Source: Macropodus opercularis
Lineage: Eukaryota > Chordata > Actinopteri > Anabantiformes > Osphronemidae
NCBI GenBank assembly: GCA_030770545.1
Contig: CM061091.1
Location: 10,472,501 to 10,536,500, forward strand
Length of the DNA: 64,000 nt
Direction of reading: 5' to 3'
In this document: positions 53,311 through 64,000 of the stretch, in pieces
How positions within the stretch are numbered: position 1 is the stretch's first letter
Layout: each line of letters starts with the position of its first letter
The notes under the pieces: generated by a model
Told to the model about the DNA's origin: nothing
Database searches by the model: none
What the model saw: the letters and a program-made list of their open reading frames with translations, nothing else
Made by a program: the position numbers and the translations under genes

Positions 53311-56300
53311 GTAAGCCTCATTTAATCCCTGACTTCACATCAGTGACTGACACGTTACAGCTGCTGAACTTTTAGGCTTTTTAAATGAAACTTTAAGAGT
53401 TCGACTCATTTCATCCGCTCGTTCTTGTGATGCAAGCCCTCGCTGCTGTGAGCTCTGATGTGTGCAGGCTGTGATGAGGGCGACTAGCAGATCGCTGAGT
53501 GAGCAGAGAACAGGCAAGCTCCAACACGTGCAGCCCGTTTGTTCATCAACACATCCAGCTACAGAGAGCGCACAGGCTCCCCGAATGGCCGATCGCTCCG
53601 GCAGAGTGGTCTTCAGATCACTGGAGGACTTGTGTGGTTTCATTAAGCTCTTTAGGGCGAGGAAGAGTTAATATGCCTCAAAGTCTAGCATCTCTCGTTG
53701 GATATCGCTTAGCTTGCCAAGTGTGTGGGTGGTTTATGGTATCATATAAAATGTATAAGCCAGGAGATGAGACGGCCTAAAGATAAGTTTAGGTTTGTAG
53801 ATCATGTGTCTTCAGGAGCTTTTCATAACCGAGCGAGGCAGCACACTGCGAATTCATACTTCTCCTTTTTGCTACACACACATTTTAACATTCACACTGA
53901 TGATTGGATAGTAGGCTGTATTAGTTCTTATGTGTTATTTGTTCATTTGATGCTGGAGAGCATACGTTAATGTTGCTCTATTGAAGCCATGTGTCTGTCC
54001 GTCTGTCCGTCTGAACAGTACAGGATTCTCACATAATAGTACAGTAAAGTTGTTGCACCTGGATCTATCTAATCTGTGGAGACCGAGGTTTTATCCATTT
54101 CGCTTTTATGTGAAGTGATATATTCAGTATTTCCTAGCGATTGAGCCAGAAGTAAATCCAGGAAGCATTTTTCCTTTGACCCTATAAAGCTTCCCGCAAT
54201 ATAAAGTGAAAAAAATGTTCTAAGCTTGTCTTTTGGCCTAAAGAAAATGTTTCATGGGCAAAAAAGGGAAGGTTAAAAAAAATGATATTGTCCTCAATCA
54301 GAGTCTGACTCACACTCAAAATTCATGGTGCTTTTTAGCCGCTTCTACTTTCAGTCTGCTGTGACTACACAATGAAATTTGTATGTCTCACTTCTCTAAG
54401 GTCAAATGCTCCAGTGAAACATGAACAAATATGTTTTGAAAACAGAAGTTTTTCTAAAGCCTTACTGCACACAAACATGACCCTTACTCCTTGATGTGTG
54501 GATGAGGGACGTGTGATTGATGTATGCTTTAAATATGCATTCTGGCACAAAACCTCAGTAGTGTAAATATTGAGGTATTTGGTTTCAGGTAGCGTTTGCT
54601 CCCCTGCCTCCTGTCTCACATCTGCTTCAGTTGCTGCTTGTCTAATTGAATCTTAAAAGGCTGTTTTTTCTAGCTAATTAGTTTCACTGACTTGCATTTG
54701 AGCCAAAGTTTGTCGACACTGTCTTTGTGTTTTGCTTTGCCTTTCCTCCGAGAATCCCCTGACAACACAACTGACCTTGGCACATTCAGCCACAGGTTAT
54801 TCTCCTTTCAAGTGAAACTCGTGAGGTTGTGTTTTGAGCTGAAAAGATGAGGAAAACACATTATATTGCGCATTTAAGTCATGTGGTGCTTTAACACTGT
54901 GGGACCTTGCTGCTACGTGACTCACAATAGATATATAGATAAAATAATAGATTACTTTTGTTTTATACCTCAAGGGAAAACAGTTTTGGTCACGCATGCA
55001 TGCTAAAATGGCGTCGGTTAAAAGTGAAAATACTGGTGAGTGAGTGTTGTGCTTTCATGCAATGAACAAGAGAGTCATGAACACAGCATCACTTCTGTAT
55101 TTCCAGGGAATAAGCATGTTTATATTTCTGGTTGTGGTTTAATAGGGTCAAACCGAGGGTTTTCTAGCTTTTCTATTGCTCTGTAGCTTTTCTCTGTACT
55201 GTTAACGCACAAACGTCATTCATGATGTGAATAAAAAACCTTTTAGATATTTAGAATTAGCGTTTACAGCTAATAAAGTGGCCAGTGAGTCTATTGAATA
55301 ATCAAGCCACAGTCCACTTTTAGCTGATTCATCGTGCTGATGCGACTCACTGTAATACCATAACCCCATCTTCCATATGCATCTATTTACAGACACTCGT
55401 GTTTACTTCAGGTTCTCTGTGGAAAGCAGGGCTGTTGGAAAGAGAATCTGTTGTAATAACAGCTGTGAGATTCATGAGGGCATGAGGGCTGTTGCTGTTG
55501 CTTCAAGTATAAACAAAAATAACCTGCAGATGTTGTTTGATGATAGAACTGAAGTTTAATGGTGATGTCCAGAAATCACACACTTACTGTGTATTCTAAG
55601 GGCTTTATGCAGAGTTCACGGCTGCAGCGACGCTGGCTGGGAGTACCCGGCAATCAAACAGGAGCTTCTGCTTCATGATTGCCATGTTGGCAGACAGGCC
55701 ACATGCTTTACACATGACACGCAGAGTGGGCCAACCCGGCACATGCTGTAACTTCCATACTCAAACCCACACACACATTTTCACAGAATGAATGTGCCGG
55801 CACTGCTCTTGCTCATTCCCTTGGTCTTGTGCTTTTCCAGCACACGCATCCCTGATTTTGTTTTCCCTCCGCCTTTAATCTGGCCCACAGATGGAGACTG
55901 CTTAGTGCACCCCAGCCCACTGCGCACACAAGACACCAGAAGCTGGTTCTGGAAAATTGAAACATGAACTGAGAAAAAAAAAGAAGTAAAGCTGTAAGTG
56001 GAAAAGACGACTAAGGAGAAAGCGTTTTTTTTTTTTCCCCAGCAGCAGAAAAAAGCTAATTCTTAAAAAAGCAGGTCCTGGATCAGTGTGTGAGCACAGT
56101 TTCTCTTGTAAATGCTGCGTTGACAAAATAATACTGAGGCTTTTCATAGTGTAGTGTGGGACATTTGGAGAAAGAATTGCTTCCCTACAACTGAGCCATT
56201 ACTGAAGGTTGGAATCAAACCACAGAGGCAAGTTTGACAAGGCCTCATAGACACACATTCAGGCTGTGGTTTCACCGGAGGGCCAGTCGAAGCAAAGCAA

Positions 56301-57607
56301 ACAGTCACTAGTGGCGCCTGGTGTGAGGGGAGAGTAGTTTGAGGGATGGTGGTATGTATTAGACTGGCGTCTGTGAAGCAATGAGCCTTTGCAGGTATCT
56401 GCTGTGCTGTAGGTCTGAAAATCCTGTACATAACTGCTGCGGTGTAGGAGCTGTATTCTTTTAATTCTTCACTTGTTGTTGGACAATATCTTGCAATAAA
56501 TTCAAGATCACTTCATGGTTTTCATCATCAGTGCCAACAAAAACTCTGACGCGCTTGTGGAGGGTATTGCGGCCTGGGTTTATTGCACCTACCTCGATAC
56601 ATATGAAGTTAAATGGAGATATTCCCCCTTCCACTTCCATTTAATAACAGCAAAAAGGCGGCAGAGAGCGAGGAAGAGTGGGAGGCAATTACACACAAAG
56701 CATTTCACACTTAACTCCAGCTCAGCTCAACTGAACATGCTGATTATAGCAATAGCAAAAAAGTAGAAAGACCCACGTACAGTAGAGCATTATGTATCAC
56801 AACAGTTTGTGTAGCTGGGTGTTTAGGCTGAACGTAACAGAGTGAAACTTGATAATAAAACTGTAATAATAGTAACACATGGCCTAAAATGCTGGGATTT
56901 GAAATAACACATGAAAGCATTTGGTTTGGTTGGGTGGCGGAGAGGGTTAAGTCAAATAAAGGAATGCAGTCACTAAAGTCAGAGACAAATAGACAAATGT
57001 GTGTGTGTGTTTATGAGAGAGTGTGTGACCACAGTTATTTCCTGGTCATTAGTTAGTGGTGGCTTGGCAGCAAAGAGAGAAGCAGCACTTTGGCTATGTG
57101 CTACTCGGTGTCATGCACAGTGAAGGCCAAAGTTTAAAGTTTACTCGGTGTAATCGCGCCAGTACAAGCAAAAGTAACTTTTTAACTGAGGTGCCACAGG
57201 TGGCAGTTTTTTTTCTGCCACCTCTAGATAACGTCCAAAATTGTATTTATCTCATTAAAAATATCTTACATTGAAGTCCTATGAATGTCCCAAACAGCCA
57301 CTGATCATCATCTGGTCATCTGTTTAAAAAATCCCTATTCACATTAACAAAAATATAAATTTACTACCCTGTTTCAGCTTTAATGGGAGCAGCCAAGTGG
57401 TTAATGAGCATCAGTAGTTAATAGGCTAGAGAGCAGCAGGCTGGACTTCAACTCTGTGAAAGGGCAGCAACAAACTGCGTCTCTGTGAGTGAATCGAAGC
57501 ATCACTGCACCTCGCTTACACACGTAATCTCTGTTAGAAGGGTGAACTAGTAAATAAACCAGGAGGCCACATGTATGGGAAAAGCTGGCAAATACTGGAG
57601 TATGGTG

Positions 57608-57608
<1 letters not shown>

Positions 57609-57641
<33 letters not shown>
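57609..57641. repeat. (GT)n microsatellite
   Basis: Perfect GT run in tnfaip8l3 intron 1. Confidence 0.95.
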
Positions 57642-57642
<1 letters not shown>

Positions 57643-58849
57643 ACAGTCTCTTTGTAAACGATGCCACGGCATGCTGAGACTTGGCCTCGGTCTATGAGAG
57701 GAGCGAATCACCCGGGGCCGGAAAACACTTACTTCCTTGCCACTCACGCTCGACTCTGAGTCGTAGATGTGGTGAGAAATGGGCAGAGAGAAAGAGACAG
57801 ACAAAAAAAAAAGACAAGAGCACGAATGTGAGACAAAAGCACACACCACTTAATACTGCTTATGTAAAAGGGAACGAGGATGGGATGTCTTTGGTGACGT
57901 GCGGGTCTGTGTCCGATGTAAAAGGACTCGGAGAAATGCTAAACGATCAAAATACGGACAGAAGACTTCACCTCCAACGTTTGCAATCTCTGTGATTGTG
58001 AAGGTATTTTTATTTTTTCCCTGATTCTGCTTTTTTCAGCTCACTTCTGTTCGGCGTGAGTGAACGGTGTGAAATGAAAACGTACATTTTGCCAGCTCTG
58101 CCTCTGCCGCCCTCGTTCTCTCGCCTTCTTTCTCTCTCTGTAAATAGATTAGCTTCTTCATTTCATATGAAACACAAGAGGGAAGTTTAGGGAACTTTCT
58201 GTCTGAGTTGAAGGCTGGATAAAGCAAGGAATATTTTATCCTTCCCTGTTTTATATTAGGCCTCAGTCTCCCAGTCTGTCATTATAGTTCACACACACCC
58301 ACACATTTGCACCGGCTGTCTATAAATAGAGTAGGCTGTTTTATTAATACAATAATTCCTAGAGATGGCTTGTGGGTTTATTGTTTTTGCTAAATATTCC
58401 ACAGCTTATTGAATGTTGAAGTTTAGAGGCCTAAATCATGGCTAAAGTTTGGCTCATGTGTCAGTGGACAGCATCATGAATTCATGTAGACGTGTTGAGT
58501 ATTTTGCCCCCAACCGGTAGCTTTATCCCTGTTTATTAGCTGATGATCACAGCAGAGTAGTTTTTCAGAGGCTACCTCAGAGGACAGAAGTGGGGGTGAT
58601 ATCCTCCACTAGGCTCCTACGCCTGGACGGGCTGGGAACTGTGGACCAGCTCAGCTACAGCTGGTGAAAACCTTGACAGAGTAAAGGTCAAAAGGACCAG
58701 GGAGAACCCCTTCTACCACCTCTCATCCTCTGTTGACCAGCCACTTCTCTGGTCATCACAACAAAGAGTAACTGTAAATGAAAGCCAAGGGCAGGGGCAA
58801 AGCTGGAGGTCAAACCATTGGTTACTCTCTTTATAACCCCGTCCCACCC

Positions 58850-58876
58850 CCACCGCCCCACCGCCCCACCGCCCCT
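58850..58876. repeat. Tandem CCACCGCCC repeat
   Basis: Three contiguous copies of a 9-bp C-rich unit in tnfaip8l3 intron 1. Confidence 0.8.
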
Positions 58877-61140
58877 GTTCCTCATGACAGGCGATCAAGG
58901 CAGTGGCACATTAATCAATGAGACAACTCCTGCCACAGCCTCATTTCGCCTCAGTACCCTGGTTCGGCTCTACGGGGACATGGCCATTAAAACTAAGAGA
59001 CGGACAGAGACCAAGGAAGAGATGAGGGATGAAGCATTAAATACAGCCGCGCAGCAGCCAAAGGCAATCTGCTCCTGCGTCGCCCCTGAGAGGCTCCTAA
59101 GTGCTTTTCTCTGGACTCTTCGTCACAGGAGAGACACTTAAATGCGTCCCAGGATAAACACACCTGCTAGATACAAACACAGCATGTCTTCATTTTTGAC
59201 CAACACACAGCGTAGAAGTTTACCTGGTCTGTCTTTATTGAGACATGTTATGTCTTAGTTTTGAGGGTTCCACTGAATTAAATCCAGCTGCACACTGAGC
59301 TATTTCTGGAAAATTCATACATCTAAATCATAATACAACAATTTTATTGCATTTCTAACAGCACGTCATTTTGAATTTTACAAACACCATCCTTTTTGGC
59401 TTAATCTTGTTGATGAAGTTGTCTTGAATGTATGAATTATGTCTTTACCCATTTTATTGTCTTGTCACATTTATGTGGAATTTCTTAAAGTAGTTTCGCG
59501 TCTTTGTTTCCCCCTGAACACAGTCTAAGCTGAGCTGCAACGCACATTCCAAGTTTCAACTGGAGACATCCAAATCTACAAAAGGGAATGAACTTTAAAC
59601 CCCATAGCCCTGTAGGCATTACACAAGAAAAAGCCATTAAGATATAAAAAGTAAGTTGTTTATTAACCCTAAAGGTCTAAAGCCTCCTCTTGATCCAGAG
59701 CAGCTGTTCGGCACAGCGAATGACCTTTTTCACAGTCAGAGTGCCCTTTGGAAACGGCCCCTTATTTTACGGGTTAGAAACCACGCAAACCATTACACAA
59801 CTCTACGCTGTCGCTCTCAGTAGAAACAATATCGCTCTGAGTCTTTATCATCCCTGGCCACGCTCATCTAGATACAAACACACATATGTATTACAACAGA
59901 CAGAGTGTGCAGGGGCGGCGTGTTTGAGTCATCTTCTGATTTGAGATGTGGGTGCCAGTGCAGCGCCTGTGCGGGTCCACGGCGACTGAGGAGAGACATG
60001 AAACGACAAAAAAAAAAAAATCATCTCTTTCCACCAGCTGAATCCCTCTGCAGCTTTTTGTACCGCGACGCACCGTATTTATACACGCTGAACATGCATG
60101 ACACTGTCCCAGGGCGTGGACGTAACGTTGCAGATGGGAATAATCAGACAGTAGAGTAGTAAAGACGTCTGCAGGCTAATGAAAGACGCTAGAGAGTAAA
60201 CGCGTCTGCTTGCACGACATACCTCTGCTTCGCAGTCCAGCACACTGGTTGCTTAACTCTAACAGAGCAACCTATTAAAAAGCCCTTATTCTTATTCTGA
60301 ATGAGCCTCAGGAAGCAACAACTTACTGGAAATCGAATACAAACAAAAAGGCCAAGAACAAATAAATGAAAAATGAAGCTGGCTCTTGTCTGTAGAATCT
60401 ATTCTCTGTACTGGCTCATAATTAGCGTTGCTGATGGATGACTGAAAAGCCTTTTTTTTAAATCCAATATGAGCGTATGGCAACAACTACTACATTACAG
60501 AAAACATCTGAAAAGGAAAGGGTTTGAAAAACTGGTGCCATTATTGCTCTTTTAGCATTTAAAGAGGTCATAGAATGGCTTAGTTCTACAAATCATTACT
60601 GCCCATGAATGGAAATAGGCTTGAAATGGAAAATATGTGCACAGTGCAGCAGGGAATTTTAGCATCTGGGCTGCAGGACAACGAAGCCCTGCAGATTTTT
60701 TTTTTTATGTTCTTTGTTAGCGTTCTCCCCAACACACCTTGCCTTTCTACATCTTTGCGTTGTCTGTCAGCAACCTACATGTTTGAACTAATAACATTTA
60801 GTCGAAAGAGTGACAGTTGCGAAGCAGCCAAGCAGAGTAAATTAATACATATAAATGATTAGGAAATCGTGTGTGCTTTTCTTTTTTTGTTCAACCTTCT
60901 TTATCTGTTGTCGAGCGTCACTTGCTCAGTGAACGTTCCTGTTATGTGCATCCGTGTTAGAATGAACACCTGTCTCTGTTGTGTGAGAACATACGGTAGA
61001 AGCGTGTTTGGTAAGCACATGAATGCATGTCCATGTGAAAGATCAAATTAAAAAAAAAAAAAAACAACAACAACACACCCAGTGCACCTGGGCAGAGTGA
61101 GACCAGGATTTGTCGAATACAAAACATGAGCATGTTGTCA

Positions 61141-61209
61141 TTAGCAACGTGTGTGTTGTGTGTGGGGGTGGGTGGGTGTGTGTGTTTATAGGGGGGGGGG
61201 GGGGGGGGG
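61141..61209. repeat. GT/G-rich tract ending in 19 consecutive G
   Basis: GTGTGT and GGGTGGGTGGG segments followed by an uninterrupted G run (61191-61209). Likely length-variable and prone to assembly error. Confidence 0.9.
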
Positions 61210-61918
61210 CACATGTTTCAGACATGTTATGTGATCAGGATGCTAATCCCTGCAGAAAGCTTCAAAGCCGAAAATACAGTGTTAGCGTCTACAGACAAAA
61301 ACAGCACACCAGGGAAAAACAAACATGTAAAGAAGAAAAACTAAAAAAAGGCATGTACAATGTTCAGTTACTATGCTTTTACTGTATTATTCAGTTGAAT
61401 TCAGTATCGAGAAAATAAATACAGAAAAAACATGACTCAACAAATCAACAAATAAACTAAATAAACAAATAAAGTCAAATCAACTCCCACACATCTGATG
61501 TATAATATAGATGTGCAGGCTCTGCTACCAATACTTACTGTAGTGCATCAGTTGTGCTCTTCAGTGCTTCATTTGCTCTGAGCATTAACTACACACGACA
61601 GTCTAATTCAATCCAATACAGGTGGTTCTAATGATTTGGCCCCTCATTCATTTATATATTATGGCTCATCTAATAACATATCCACTTTGACCATGGTTAT
61701 GAACATGTAGTGGAATCATCACTCTAGAAGCTTCAACTTAGAAACTGAGAAACTATAACCTTTTAGATACAACATTCACTTGTGTGTGAACAGGAAGAAG
61801 TGAACTTCTACAGCTGTACCTAATCAATGGTCCAGAATTGCATTTGATTTATTCTATGATTCATCATTTTGTTTTAAAATAGTTGACATGGAAGCCATCC
61901 TGCCTGTGTCTGTTGCTG

Positions 61919-62225
61919 CTTGTTGTTGTTGTTGTTGTTGAGGTTGTTGTGTTGTTTTCTCTATTCTTTATCTCTTCACCCCAACCAGGCAGATGGCCGC
62001 CCACATTGAGCCTGGGTCTGCTAAAGGTTTCTTCCTCTATAGTGAGAGAGTTTTCCTCTCCACTATATACACAATGTATTGATTGGCTACAATTAAAAGC
62101 TTGCTCTATGTGGGATTTGTTGGGTTTAGTTGTGTAAGGTGTTAAACCTTACTTGTAAAATGCTTTGAGATGACTGCTGTGAATTGGAGCTATATAAATA
62201 AAATTGAATTGGACTGAATTGAATG
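61919..62225 (+). mobile_element. Non-LTR retrotransposon 3' tail (teleost repeat)
   Basis: After a GTT run, the segment from 61978 carries phrases found in a very abundant teleost element: CAGATGGCCGCCCACATTGA, GGTTTCTTCCTCTATAG, GTTTTCCTCTCCACTAT and ATATAAATAAAATTGAATTG, with ATTGAATTG-like repeats at the end. It is a truncated 3' end; I believe it belongs to an L2-like LINE or its SINE partner but cannot assign the family without a library search. Confidence 0.7.
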
Positions 62226-64000
62226 AAAAACTGGTCACGCAAACGTTTACACACAATCTCACAGCTGCCTCAGTCAGACGTGTATATTTAACAGTGTTCC
62301 GGCTGATAAGTCCGCAAGTGCCTGCAGCGTTGAGTCAGTAAAGGCCAGTCGGCCCATGTCAGTGTTAACTGCCGGTCCCCCTGATGGCTCATTCCCCTGG
62401 TTACTCTGGAACGAGACCAAAACAAGCCTCAAGACCTTGTCTCACAGCTCAACCGCACAGCACACTGCAGAAAAATTCATGTCATGAGCAGAGTGTTGTC
62501 ACTCGTGGCTGATGAGGAACCAGAGTTACCTCGCTTACAGTAATGTACCAAAGAGAAATATAGATTAAATATTGATTCTTTAACCAATAGGTTTAGATGC
62601 AGCAGGTAGATGAGAGATAATCTAAATTTACATTAACTAGATTTTAATCACGTTACCTTTGGATAAAGCTTTTCTGAAAAGAGCTGAAGGCGAGGACAGA
62701 GTTTTCATCCCACACAATCTCAGTGGAAAGCGTGAACTGACATTTGCACTTTGATATCACTATGATATCAAACCATTTCATAGGGGGATATTCTCTTCGT
62801 TTTCGATTTTTGGAGATTGGACGGTAAATACAACTGTGTGATCAGAAAGACATTTTTTGCAGTCCATCATCTTTAGCAGGGCAGGTTTGGCCGCTCTCCA
62901 CACTGGATGTATGTTCTGAAGCAGTGCAGTAGAAAATGTTGACTCAGTGCTATAAAAACATCAGGCGGAACAAAGAGAGCCTGTCGAGTCAACAGCCACG
63001 GCCAGAGAGCAGCAAGCACCTTGCTAATCCCGATGTTAAAAGTAAACTTCACTAATTCACAAAACACCCTTATGCAACCGCTTCGACAGGCAGTTGACTT
63101 ACATGACTGTCCTACATCTGTGGAAAACTTCACTCCTGGTTTGTTTCTAGCAACTTATTCCCACATGCTTCAAAAAAAATGTCCACATTATTAGGTGAAA
63201 ACTTTACACTCGAGGACAAGTGATGCAGAGAAAATAATGAGCAGACAGGAGAGAGGTACACAGTTCTCTGGCCATCTCTCCCCCGTGACAGCTTGGACTC
63301 TTTGCTAACTCATTCTGACATTCTGCCTCTTGCATGTCACTCATCTCAGCCTCTGGGTGACAGCCTGTGTGTGTGCAGAGCTGGGCTTGTCAGTGTCTCC
63401 ATGTGCACTCTTATAATCATCTAACCTCGCTTACTGGATGCGCTAAAATCTCCAGCCAGACTCTGAATCACCCATCTCCTTCCCCACTTCTCTGACTCAC
63501 ACCTTTAGCCGCCTCATCACACTATCACCCCCCCAAGACACACACTTCTTCTTTTCTGCTTACATTCTTCATCACTCTGGGATGTGCAAACACACTTGAG
63601 ACAGGGGTCAAGGGAAGTGAGACGATAGGCACCTGCTGGTCCTCAGAAACAGGCTCCAGGCTGGGTGGTGGGGGGGGGGGGTGGCAGAGGAATAATTAGT
63701 CTGCTTTTAGCTCTGTGCTAAAAACAGAAAAGATCCAATCACTTCTCTTTACTCGTATGTGCGATGACTTGACTGATCTTGGTTGTTTGATTGCATAGAA
63801 GAAAAAGTAATTCAGAAAAGCGTCTCATCACATACGTCTATAGACGTCGAGCACTGGTCTGACAAGGCCGGCTTTATGGATCAAGCTGTCACCTTCATCC
63901 GTGTGCCAGGGTTTCAGAAATCTATCCAGTTGAGTTTCTGAATATCAGAGACTCAGTTGAACAAAGAGCTGCTTCAGAGAAACAGGAAATGACAGTGACA

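Larger units (their letters stand above)
53311..64000 (+). other. tnfaip8l3 intron 1 (open at window end)
   Basis: At least 10.7 kb with no coding exon that I recognise. Contents noted: GT microsatellite (57609-57641), CCACCGCCC triplet repeat (58850-58875), poly-A and a 19-G run (61051-61209), GTT run and a retroelement tail (61919-62225), and a G run near 63668-63681. Many ORFs are present but none is supported. Confidence 0.55.

Noticed and set aside
53335..64000. Second tnfaip8l3 exon within the window
   Set aside because: I looked for the TIPE-fold coding sequence after the first exon and found no matching frame before the window ends.
1..64000. CRISPR arrays, tRNA, rRNA or known microRNA genes
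   Set aside because: None seen. The regular repeats are microsatellites or intronic inverted repeats and do not have repeat-spacer structure.

Overview
The window is nuclear DNA from a ray-finned (teleost, probably percomorph) fish. The split genes use GT-AG introns, there are many CA/TG/TA/AAT microsatellites, and fish-type Tc1/mariner and non-LTR retrotransposon remnants are present. The proteins read as teleost dmxl2, gldn and cyp19a1a. The order dmxl2 (+), gldn (-), cyp19a1a (+), tnfaip8l3 (+, first exon only) is the mirror image of the human 15q21.2 block TNFAIP8L3-CYP19A1-GLDN-DMXL2. This is a conserved neighbourhood and not a foreign island. I saw no CRISPR array, rRNA, tRNA, operon or prophage.

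Layout. 1-6.9 kb: AT-rich intergenic DNA with no gene I can support. 6.9-7.5 kb: CpG-rich, TATA-less promoter and 5' leader of dmxl2. 7,511-36,785: dmxl2, reconstructed as 53 constitutive coding exons giving about 3,036 residues, plus four phase-preserving cassette exons (174, 72, 27 and 66 nt) that would extend it to 3,149. Its product, DmX-like 2 or rabconnectin-3 alpha, partners WDR7 in V-ATPase assembly on synaptic vesicles and endosomes. 36.8-38.4 kb: dmxl2 3' UTR with a very C-rich block. 39,061-42,561: gldn on the minus strand, 10 exons and 584 residues, tail-to-tail with dmxl2. 42.6-46.4 kb: divergent spacer between gldn and cyp19a1a, holding CA and TA repeats, a Tc1/mariner fragment and a DR1/E-box/TATA cluster. 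46,416-48,762: cyp19a1a, gonadal-type aromatase, all nine exons, 517 residues, with a TATA box. 48.8-53.2 kb: intergenic. 53,265-53,310: first coding exon of tnfaip8l3, followed by at least 10.7 kb of intron running off the window.

The genes do not form one pathway. cyp19a1a makes estrogens and DMXL2 is linked in mammals to GnRH neuron function, so both touch the reproductive axis. Gliomedin organises nodes of Ranvier, and TNFAIP8L3 handles phosphoinositides.

No wholly new system stands out. The least explained signals are a decayed copy of the gldn terminal exon inside a dmxl2 intron, a cluster of perfect hairpins built from a repeated 11-bp core in dmxl2 intron 11, a set of cassette exons including a 27-nt microexon, a GC-AG intron in gldn, and the composite nuclear-receptor/E-box/TATA motif between gldn and cyp19a1a. 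All exon boundaries come from reading splice sites, phase and family similarity by eye. No alignment software was run.
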